DNA from: an uncultured Clostridia bacterium
GTDB lineage: Bacteria; Bacillota; Clostridia; Christensenellales; CAG-1252
Reading direction: 5' to 3'
Length of the DNA stretch: 7,489 bases
Assembly: GCA_946626795.1 (NCBI GenBank)
Contig: CAMOUZ010000053.1
Location: forward strand, 1 to 7,489
Shown here: in pieces, positions 1 to 5,630 of the stretch
Numbering within the stretch: position 1 is the stretch's first letter
How the letters are laid out: the number at the start of each line of letters is the position of its first letter
Program-made: the position numbers and the translations under genes
Notes under the pieces: model-generated
Database searches by the model: none
The model's input: only the letters and a program-made list of their open reading frames with translations
Told to the model about the DNA's origin: nothing

Positions 1-351
1 ACGGAGCAAAACAAAGAAGAGATCGCAGTATGCTGCAATCTTATCCGCGCCGTCACGGGTGAAACCGTTCACCTCTTTGCACCTCCCTCGGGCGCATTCG
101 GAGAAGCGACGGAAAAAGCATGCGCCGCACTTGGCCTCAAAGTCATTATGTGGACAAAAGACACGATCGATTGGCGAGACAGCGACGTAGGCCTCCTTGT
201 AAAGCGTGCCACAAAAAATATCTCCAAAGGAGATCTTGTCCTAATGCATCCAAAACCGCAGACCACAGAAGCTTTGCCTCTAATCATAGAAAGATATCAA
301 GAGAATGGGTTTTGTCTCCAAACCGTGAGTGAAATTTTAAATGGACATTAA
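1..351 (+). CDS. Polysaccharide deacetylase (CE4/NodB fold), C-terminal part only
   Basis: The frame is open from the first base and ends at TAA 349-351, giving 116 visible residues; the start and the N-terminal half lie off the window. CE4 enzymes remove acetyl groups from peptidoglycan or other amino sugars in the cell envelope. The visible part matches the second half of the NodB domain in sporulation-type Firmicutes members: FAPPSG at residues 26-31 (position of motif 3), MWTKDTIDWRD at 50-60 (motif 4 region), and LVLMHP at 79-84, where His83 fits the conserved motif 5 histidine. It ends in the usual family tail (Thr, then LPLIIERY and SEIL). The metal-binding motifs 1 and 2 (Asp and the His pair) would be off the window, so activity cannot be judged. 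Motif 3 normally carries Arg before the Pro pair, but here the residue is Ala27. B. subtilis ylxY, a relative, lies next to pnpA, and this gene also lies near pnp but in opposite orientation. Family is confident; the exact paralogue (YlxY, PdaB or other) is not. Confidence 0.87.
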   Translation, partial: TEQNKEEIAVCCNLIRAVTGETVHLFAPPSGAFGEATEKACAALGLKVIMWTKDTIDWRDSDVGLLVKRATKNISKGDLVLMHPKPQTTEALPLIIERYQENGFCLQTVSEILNGH

Positions 352-355
352 GGAA

Positions 356-385
356 GCGTTGGTTACTGTTTCTTTCTTTCAACGC
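356..385. repeat. Inverted repeat spanning the convergent stop region
   Basis: GCGTTG at 356-361 and CAACGC at 380-385 are perfect 6-base arms around an 18-base loop that contains the stop codon of the minus-strand hydrolase gene (363-365). The left arm begins just after the stop of the plus-strand deacetylase gene. Neither strand has a clean T run after the hairpin: the plus strand continues with A-rich sequence and the minus strand with TTCCTTAA. It is therefore at best a weak terminator, and the match may be chance. Confidence 0.3.
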
Positions 386-2957
386 AAGAAAAAAGTTTGA
401 CCTCTCCGAAAAGTCCGCCCGAGAGAGAATCCGAAAGATATTCTTCTTCGATCTCGTAATACGAGGTCAGTTGCCATGCTTCGTATTTCTCAAAGGCTTT
501 TGTGTACCGGAAAGCATTGGCGCAGGAATTCGTAACGAAAACACGTATTATATTATGCTTTTTCAAAGCGGAGGCGGAAATTTTATAGCGATATGGCGGC
601 ATCACTCGCGAAGGATATTCCACGTCGTTTATCGAGACTCGGCAAGTATATTTCAAATCTCCCAGATCTATTATACAATCATTCGAAGTCTTCCAATCAA
701 AGGAGGACTCATAGACGCCGCTTCCCGAGAAATCCATCCCGACGCGTTCTCTCCAATCTCCGAGAGACACGGGGGTCGGCGCTTCGGAAATCTCCTGCAT
801 GAAAATCTCCTCCTCCCCGATCACCATCGCTTTCGACCTGCGAAGCGTCCATTTCTCGATCTTTCCTTCCTCATGCAGCGAGAAAGACTCTTCCGACTTT
901 ATTTTTTCATTTGTGCAAAGGAGGCAGATCATCTCTCCCGAAGAAAGCGTACGTGTAAGATATTTCTCTTCTGCGGGAATCGAAAATACGGCGGGTGATG
1001 CGAGATCTTCTATCAAATACGCCGACTCGGAGGGTAGCTTTAACGTAAAAGTCGACGGAGCGGATGCTTCATTGAAAAGGAGATAAAGATCCCCGTTTTC
1101 GAGCGCTGAATGGGAGACCTTGATTTCCCTTGAATCTCCCTTGAATTCCAGCATCGGAGCAAGAGATTTTCCGATCTCGGAAAGCTCGATCGAAAGGCCT
1201 CCTTTAACTATGCTCTCGTCCTTATCCGCACGCACGCATAGGACGCGTCCTCCCCCTTTCACGAAACGGGCTATCCGCCCTTCCGCCTCTTTTGAAAGAT
1301 GACGGCAATACGGGAAAACAAGCGTTTTGTATCTCGTCTTCCCCATCACAATAATCCCTTGATCAAGAAGAGAAGCGTCGGCTTGCAGGATCACGTCGTC
1401 ATCAAATACGTCATATTCGATATGGCAACATTCAAGCTCCTCTCCTATTTGCTCGTACTGCGCGGAAATGCTTGCGTATCTTTCGGGAATGTAAGAATCT
1501 CGTATCGGATAATACAATGCGACATCGGCAACGCGCTCTCCCAGCGAAGCAAGATAGGACAATCTTTCCGCATAACGATTGAACGTCGGAAGCTCGGCGA
1601 AAGCGGCGTGCGTCTTAGCAAAATGAGGTTGCTCGCCCGCGCGCAGAAAACCGCTTTTTCCGTACGAAAGCAACATCAAATTATAGACGTTGATCCCGCG
1701 TATCGCTTGAAAATTCAAAACATACCGCATCTCTTCAAAGGTCAAAGCGTTTCCGTACACCGCAAAAGACTCCGTCAAAGCGTGGCGTTTTCCGATCTGC
1801 GCGGCGGCAGAGGATGCATAACGCGGGAAAAAGCGATTTGCTTTTTCCACGTTGAATTTTCCGTTTTTTCGGAATCCCTGCGTCTTTTCCACTTTTTCCT
1901 TGTCGGGATAGATCTGACGATGAATTGCGTCCACGCCCGGGACGTCAAGGCAACGCAATGCGCGAAGGATTTGATAACTTCCGCCGCGGAGCGAACCAGA
2001 CGGTTCGTCATCTTTATCCATATGCCCGAGAAATACGAGTCCGCGATTCCTTGCCCACTCCCCTTCTTCGCCTAAAAAGTTCCGACAGAAATATCGACTG
2101 CAAAAATCATACCAATCGATCACGACTTCCGTCGCTTTTTCGGTCATAGGAGTCGCGCCGAATAGATAAGGGAAATAATCCTTAATATCCGTTTTATATT
2201 CTTGCAAAAATACATCTGCAAGTTCTTTTCGATAAGGAAAAGGCCTCGGCCCCGTGGGCTCATCCGTAAAGACCGCCGTTACGGTGTCGGACAAGTGCTC
2301 TTTCAATACAGACGCGTACGCATCGTGCGTAATGCGTAAGAAGGATTTAACCGCGTCCTTTTTTGTTACGTCGGGAATCTCGGAGGTCCCTTGCCAAGGA
2401 ACTTTTACGAGAACATACTCATCGACATTCGTTTCGGCACCAAAACGCTCCCCCGCCTCGATCTTCCGTCCTTCCGCAAACGACGCCACGACGTTTTCAA
2501 GGGGGAAATACGTTTCACCTTGCCCGCATACGCGCCTAGACATACGAATAAATTCTTTTCCATAGTCATCACTTTCGGCGAGGACTTTTCCGCAAGCACT
2601 GCCGCTCGGCCATCCGCCCTCGTCATAAAGCCAGACCTCCATATCGAGCTCTGCGGCACGCTGTACGGCATAACGATATTCTTCCAAGTACTCTTGCGTT
2701 AAATAATCGGGAGAAAGCCTCGACGGCAAAGAGGTGGGTCGAAAACCTTTTGGGATCGGAAGAACATAAAAACGCTTGATTCCAAGCCGAAGCATCTCTT
2801 CAAGCTGTCGATCAGTCTCTTCGTGCGAAAGTTTGTCATTCCACATCCAAGAATACACCGGTGCATATCCCCTTTCCGGCTGCATAAAAGCATCTATATT
2901 AAATCGTTTTTCCGCCAAAAAGCCTTTCTTGGACTTTTTCCCGCGACTATTGTTCAT
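363..2957 (-). CDS. GH106-type glycoside hydrolase (alpha-L-rhamnosidase-like), cytoplasmic
   Basis: An 864-residue protein with no signal peptide or membrane segment, so probably cytoplasmic and acting on imported oligosaccharides or glycosides. Residues about 24-460 form the catalytic barrel region, with family-type motifs YSWMWND (35-41), WLYDEGGWPSGSA (109-121), FTDEP (230-234), FLGHMDKDD (309-317) and HALTESFAVYG (392-402). Glu233 and Glu396 are candidate catalytic acids by position in these motifs; this is inference. Residues about 475-580 look like a Rossmann-type, glutamine-amidotransferase-like domain (KTLVFPY, then FVKGGGRVLCV). Residues about 725-860 look like a GH2-type jelly-roll sugar-binding domain (GVYESSFDW, IDLGDLKYTCRVSIND). 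Known GH106 members cleave alpha-L-rhamnose from plant or bacterial polysaccharides, but many relatives are untested, so the substrate is open. The ATG at 2957 has no Shine-Dalgarno and lies 7 bases after a -10 box. A TTG at residue 14 (2916-2918) follows AAAGG at 2923-2927, and Met25 immediately precedes the conserved domain. Any of the three could be the start. Codon choice resembles that of pnp, so no recent transfer is evident. Confidence 0.82.
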   Translation of the reverse strand: MNNSRGKKSKKGFLAEKRFNIDAFMQPERGYAPVYSWMWNDKLSHEETDRQLEEMLRLGIKRFYVLPIPKGFRPTSLPSRLSPDYLTQEYLEEYRYAVQRAAELDMEVWLYDEGGWPSGSACGKVLAESDDYGKEFIRMSRRVCGQGETYFPLENVVASFAEGRKIEAGERFGAETNVDEYVLVKVPWQGTSEIPDVTKKDAVKSFLRITHDAYASVLKEHLSDTVTAVFTDEPTGPRPFPYRKELADVFLQEYKTDIKDYFPYLFGATPMTEKATEVVIDWYDFCSRYFCRNFLGEEGEWARNRGLVFLGHMDKDDEPSGSLRGGSYQILRALRCLDVPGVDAIHRQIYPDKEKVEKTQGFRKNGKFNVEKANRFFPRYASSAAAQIGKRHALTESFAVYGNALTFEEMRYVLNFQAIRGINVYNLMLLSYGKSGFLRAGEQPHFAKTHAAFAELPTFNRYAERLSYLASLGERVADVALYYPIRDSYIPERYASISAQYEQIGEELECCHIEYDVFDDDVILQADASLLDQGIIVMGKTRYKTLVFPYCRHLSKEAEGRIARFVKGGGRVLCVRADKDESIVKGGLSIELSEIGKSLAPMLEFKGDSREIKVSHSALENGDLYLLFNEASAPSTFTLKLPSESAYLIEDLASPAVFSIPAEEKYLTRTLSSGEMICLLCTNEKIKSEESFSLHEEGKIEKWTLRRSKAMVIGEEEIFMQEISEAPTPVSLGDWRERVGMDFSGSGVYESSFDWKTSNDCIIDLGDLKYTCRVSINDVEYPSRVMPPYRYKISASALKKHNIIRVFVTNSCANAFRYTKAFEKYEAWQLTSYYEIEEEYLSDSLSGGLFGEVKLFSCVERKKQ

Positions 2958-2964
2958 ATTTGAA

Positions 2965-2994
2965 ATTATAAAATAAAAGTCGGCAAGCAGTCAA
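2965..2994 (-). promoter_or_regulatory. Sigma-A-type promoter for the glycoside hydrolase gene, embedded in the pnp terminator
   Basis: On the minus strand, TTGACT (2994-2989) and a perfect TATAAT (2970-2965) are separated by 18 bases. The -35 box starts in the loop of the pnp terminator hairpin and runs into its downstream arm; the -10 box directly follows the T tract. Only 7 bases separate the -10 box from the ATG at 2957, so transcription should start at or next to the A of the ATG. Box quality and position are seen directly; activity is inferred. Confidence 0.6.
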
Positions 2995-3011
2995 CCTGCT
3001 TACCGACTTTT
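2971..3011 (-). terminator. Intrinsic terminator of the rpsO-pnp unit
   Basis: On the minus strand, 16 bases at 3011-2996 pair with 2990-2975 around a 5-base loop (GTTGA), followed by TTTTATTTT. The hairpin starts 16 bases after the pnp stop codon. One pair (3002/2984) is a U-G wobble in minus-strand RNA but a C-A mismatch in plus-strand RNA, so the structure is stronger in the direction that serves pnp. The plus-strand reading also has four Ts after the stem, which could give weak termination of antisense transcripts. Confidence 0.92.
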
Positions 3012-3027
3012 GATGTTCTTTCGAAGC

Positions 3028-5121
3028 TTACGCCTTTTCGAGGATCTCCATCAAACGGAGGTCCACTCTCTTCTTTTCATCGATCTTGATGACCTTCACG
3101 CGAACGAGATCGCCGATATTCACGACGTCCTCCACTTTCTCCACGCGCTCGCCGGAAAGCTTGCTGATATGGATCATGCCGTCCTTGCCGGGAGCCAGCT
3201 CGACGAAAGCGCCAATGGGAATGATACGCGCGACTCTGCCTTCATAGACGTCGCCCTTCTCGGGATCCTTGCAGATGGCGTCGATGATCTTCTTCGCCTT
3301 GTCTGCGCTGGCGCTGTCCGGGCTGGCGATGAAGACGACATTATCATCGCTGATATCGATCTTGACGCCGGTCTCTTCGATGATCTTATTGATGGTCTTG
3401 CCGCCGCTGCCGATGACTTCACGTACCTTATCGGGATCAATGGAGAAGGAAATGATCTTGGGAGCGTACTTGGAGAGTTCCTTACGCGGCGCGGGGAGCA
3501 CGGCAAGCATCTTGCCGAGGATGAAGGCTCTGCCTTCTTTCGCTTGCGCAAGCGCAGTACGAAGAATCTGCTCGTCGATACCCTTGATCTTGATATCCAT
3601 CTGAATCGCGGTGATGCCTTCGCTGGTACCCGCCACCTTGAAATCCATATCGCCAAGGAAGTCCTCCAAGCCTTGGATGTCGCTCATTACCGCGACCTTA
3701 CCGCTCTGAACGTCCTTGATAAGTCCCATCGCGATACCCGCAACAGGCGCCTTGATGGGCACGCCCGCATCCATAAGCGCGAGGGTGCTGCCGCAGATAC
3801 TCGCCTGCGACGTGGAACCGTTTGAACTCAAAATCTCGGAAACGGTACGGATCGCATAGGGGAAATCCTGCTCGCTGGGAAGCACGGGCTCCAAAGCTCT
3901 CTCCGCAAGAGCGCCGTGTCCGATCTCACGTCTGCCGGGGCTTTTGAGCTGCTTTGCCTCACCGGTGCTGTACGGGGGCATATTATAATGATGCATATAT
4001 CTCTTGAAGACATCATCGTCCAAACTCTCGAGCTTCTGCGCCTCGCTGATCGTGCCGAGGGTACAAGTCGTGAGCGCCTGCGTGGAGCCACGGGTGAAAA
4101 CGCCCGTGCCATGCACGCGCGGCATAACGCCGACTTCACACCAGATGGGACGAATCTCTTTGAGGGTTCTGCCGTCAGGACGAACGCCCTCGTTGATGAT
4201 CTTCGCGCGAACTTTCTCCTTCTTCAAAGCGTACATCGCGTCGAAGACTTCTCTCTTGCAATTCGGGAAAATCTCGGCGAAATGCTCTTGCACTTCCTTA
4301 TCGAGCTCGTCTTCCACAGCTTGTCTCTCATATCTATCGAAATGAGAAAGTACGGCGTCCATCTTCTCGGAAGCGTACTCGCGCACAGCGGCGGAGATCT
4401 CCTCGGGGACTTTGTACATATCCACTTTCGTGGTCTTGGGCTTTCCGCAGTCGGCGGCGATGCTCTCGATGAATGCAACGATCTTTTTGATCTCTTCGTG
4501 ACCGAAAAGGATCGCGCCGAGCATCTCTTCTTCCGTGATCTCACTTGCGCCCGCTTCGACCATCATGATCGCGTCCTTCGTGCCGGACAGGGAGAGATGC
4601 AAACGGCTCTTCTCTCTCTCCTCGGAATTCGGGTTAATGACATATTTTCCATCCACATAGCCGACCACCACGGAGCCGGTCGGGCCGCCCCAAGGAATGT
4701 CGGAGATGGAGAGCGCGATCGAGCTGCCGAGCATCGCATAGACCTCGGGCGGGATATCGGTATCAACGCTCATCTCCGTACAGACGACAGCCACGTCATT
4801 GAAAAGTCCCTTCGGGAAAAGCGGACGAATGGGCCTGTCGATAAGACGGCTCACAAGGATCGCCTTGTCGGACGGACGACCTTCTCTCTTCTTAAAACCG
4901 CCGGGGATCTTACCCACAGCGTACATCTTCTCCTCGAAATCAACGCCCAAGGGGAAGAAATCGATGCCGTCACGGGGGGCGGCAGCCATCGTCACGTTCG
5001 TAAGAACGGCGGTGTCGCCGCATCTGACGAGGCAGGATCCATTAGCTTGTTCACAGTAAGCACCCACTTCGACGGATACTTCTCTGCCACCGATTTGTGT
5101 CTTGTAAATCTTTCTTTCCAT
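3028..5121 (-). CDS. pnp: Polyribonucleotide nucleotidyltransferase (PNPase)
   Basis: PNPase degrades RNA 3' to 5' with phosphate, releasing nucleoside diphosphates, and can also add tails; it works in the cytoplasm as a trimer and with the RNA degradosome. The 697-residue protein has the complete family order: first RNase PH domain (about 1-215, with the RNA-contacting loop GGFKKREGRPSD at 74-85), an all-helical linker domain (about 235-305), the catalytic second RNase PH domain (about 310-545), KH (about 550-612, with GSGG at 571-574) and S1 (about 620-692). Active-site residues are present: the phosphate-binding SSNGSTS (432-438), Asp487, Asp493 and Lys495 in DFLGDMDFK, matching E. coli Asp486, Asp492 and Lys494. 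There is no acidic tail after S1. The start is set at the ATG 5119-5121, which has GGAGG five bases upstream; the in-frame ATG at 5131-5133 overlaps that GGAGG and is rejected. It lies downstream of rpsO in the conserved order, with two hairpins in the spacer. Confidence 0.98.
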   Translation of the reverse strand: MERKIYKTQIGGREVSVEVGAYCEQANGSCLVRCGDTAVLTNVTMAAAPRDGIDFFPLGVDFEEKMYAVGKIPGGFKKREGRPSDKAILVSRLIDRPIRPLFPKGLFNDVAVVCTEMSVDTDIPPEVYAMLGSSIALSISDIPWGGPTGSVVVGYVDGKYVINPNSEEREKSRLHLSLSGTKDAIMMVEAGASEITEEEMLGAILFGHEEIKKIVAFIESIAADCGKPKTTKVDMYKVPEEISAAVREYASEKMDAVLSHFDRYERQAVEDELDKEVQEHFAEIFPNCKREVFDAMYALKKEKVRAKIINEGVRPDGRTLKEIRPIWCEVGVMPRVHGTGVFTRGSTQALTTCTLGTISEAQKLESLDDDVFKRYMHHYNMPPYSTGEAKQLKSPGRREIGHGALAERALEPVLPSEQDFPYAIRTVSEILSSNGSTSQASICGSTLALMDAGVPIKAPVAGIAMGLIKDVQSGKVAVMSDIQGLEDFLGDMDFKVAGTSEGITAIQMDIKIKGIDEQILRTALAQAKEGRAFILGKMLAVLPAPRKELSKYAPKIISFSIDPDKVREVIGSGGKTINKIIEETGVKIDISDDNVVFIASPDSASADKAKKIIDAICKDPEKGDVYEGRVARIIPIGAFVELAPGKDGMIHISKLSGERVEKVEDVVNIGDLVRVKVIKIDEKKRVDLRLMEILEKA

Positions 5122-5126
5122 TATAA

Positions 5127-5131
5127 CCTCC
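5127..5131 (-). promoter_or_regulatory. pnp ribosome binding site (decides the start)
   Basis: GGAGG on the minus strand lies five bases before the ATG at 5121. It excludes the upstream in-frame ATG at 5133, whose last base would be part of the GGAGG itself. The ten-base string GGAGGTTATA is shared exactly with the rpsO ribosome binding site. Confidence 0.9.
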
Positions 5132-5136
5132 ATTAA

Positions 5137-5164
5137 AGAGCGAAACCGTCTCTGGAAGCGCTCT
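5137..5164 (-). promoter_or_regulatory. Hairpin just upstream of the pnp ribosome binding site
   Basis: In minus-strand RNA, AGAGCG (5164-5159) pairs with CGCUCU (5142-5137). A symmetric 3-by-3 internal loop (CUU/UUU) follows, then CC/GG and a six-base loop AGAGAC. The hairpin ends five bases before the GGAGG. E. coli pnp is autoregulated through a leader hairpin cut by RNase III and then attacked by PNPase. A similar role here is only an inference, and the inner two-base helix is weak. Confidence 0.45.
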
Positions 5165-5212
5165 GTTTTTCTGTATCAATGCGACGACGTCGCTTCCGCC
5201 GCGTTTTGCAAA

Positions 5213-5236
5213 TAAGAGCAGGTCTCCCCGCTCTTA
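5213..5236 (-). terminator. Intercistronic hairpin after rpsO (partial terminator or processing site)
   Basis: In minus-strand RNA, UAAGAGCGGG pairs with CCUGCUCUUA (ten pairs, one G-U) closed by the tetraloop GAGA, which fits the stable GNRA class. It starts 15 bases after the rpsO stop. Only the short run UUAUUUG surrounds its 3' side, so full termination is unlikely; partial attenuation, 3'-end protection of rpsO mRNA, or an RNase III site are all possible. In E. coli the rpsO-pnp spacer likewise carries a leaky terminator and an RNase III site. The hairpin is directly visible; its role is inferred. Confidence 0.65.
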
Positions 5237-5251
5237 CTTTCCGAACGTTCG

Positions 5252-5506
5252 TTACTTCCTGAGACCCAACGCTGCGATAAGCTCTCTGTAACGATTGATA
5301 TCGGTATTTTTGAGATAATTGAGGAGCTTCTTCCTCGTGCTGACCATTTGGAGCAAGCCACGGCGACCGTGATTGTCCTTCTTGTGAATGGCGAGGTGCG
5401 CATTCAATGCTTCGATCCTCGCGGTGAGAAGAGCGATTTGGACTTCGGGAGAGCCGGTATCGCCTTCGCTTCTTGCATACTTTGCTATGATTTCGCTTTT
5501 ATCCAT
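5252..5506 (-). CDS. rpsO: 30S ribosomal protein uS15
   Basis: uS15 binds the central domain of 16S rRNA early in assembly of the small ribosomal subunit. The 84-residue protein carries the family signature across nearly its whole length: GDTGSPEVQIALLT at 16-29, HKKDNHGRRGLLQMVSTR (41-58) with the rRNA-contacting His, Asp and Arg residues, and the C-terminal RYRELIAALGLRK. E. coli and B. subtilis uS15 are 89 residues, and the five-residue shortfall is all at the N terminus. The start is fixed by GGAGG (5515-5519) eight bases before ATG 5504-5506; the frame stays open upstream to 5572, but that extension lacks uS15 character. It is followed by pnp in the common bacterial order. A promoter and an untranslated leader of about 85 bases lie upstream, long enough to host autoregulation by uS15, which is known in several bacteria. 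Confidence 0.98.
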   Translation of the reverse strand: MDKSEIIAKYARSEGDTGSPEVQIALLTARIEALNAHLAIHKKDNHGRRGLLQMVSTRKKLLNYLKNTDINRYRELIAALGLRK

Positions 5507-5514
5507 AAATATAA

Positions 5515-5519
5515 CCTCC
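5515..5519 (-). promoter_or_regulatory. rpsO ribosome binding site (decides the start)
   Basis: GGAGG on the minus strand lies eight bases before the ATG at 5506. It selects the 84-residue protein over a 106-residue reading from 5572. The flanking ten bases GGAGGTTATA are identical to those at pnp. Confidence 0.92.
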
Positions 5520-5587
5520 GTTGGATAGTATTGATTCGCCGAATGCCCCGTATGACGTAAGCGACCTGTCAAACCGCGCGCTCGGTA

Positions 5588-5626
5588 GTTATATATAATA
5601 TAACATCAAAGAATAAGATAAGTAAA
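5588..5626 (-). promoter_or_regulatory. Probable rpsO promoter with a palindromic AT-rich core
   Basis: On the minus strand, TTTACT (5626-5621), an 18-base spacer and TATATT (5602-5597) resemble a sigma-A promoter; the -35 box matches four of six consensus bases. The -10 region lies inside a perfect inverted repeat, GTTATAT-TAT-ATATAAC (5604-5588), which offers alternative -10 boxes. The promoter starts directly after the hemZ stop (5631) and no intrinsic terminator is seen after hemZ, so read-through from hemZ may also feed rpsO. The predicted leader is about 85 bases and begins with a small possible hairpin, ACCG (5586-5583) with CGGT (5576-5573). Activity is inferred. Confidence 0.45.
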
Positions 5627-5630
5627 GTGT

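Noticed and set aside
1299..2075. 258-codon plus-strand open frame antisense to the glycoside hydrolase gene
   Set aside because: In-phase antisense of the hydrolase reading frame, with no family features in its translation.
3010..3825. 271-codon plus-strand open frame antisense to the 3' part of pnp
   Set aside because: Same cause: in-phase antisense of a codon-biased gene; the Asp/Ala/Leu-rich translation is a typical shadow.
3028..5133. Four-residue longer pnp start
   Set aside because: That ATG overlaps the GGAGG that serves the ATG at 5121.
3916..5136. 406-codon open frame on the plus strand antisense to pnp
   Set aside because: It is the exact in-phase antisense of pnp, explained by pnp avoiding TTA, CTA and TCA. 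Its translation shows no recognisable domain and it has no independent ribosome binding site evidence.
5252..5572. Longer 106-residue reading of uS15
   Set aside because: The extra 22 N-terminal residues lack family similarity, and the GGAGG at 5515-5519 directs initiation to 5506.
5567..5572. Perfect TTGACA on the minus strand in the rpsO leader
   Set aside because: No acceptable -10 box lies 16-18 bases downstream; the sequence there is GGGGCA-like.
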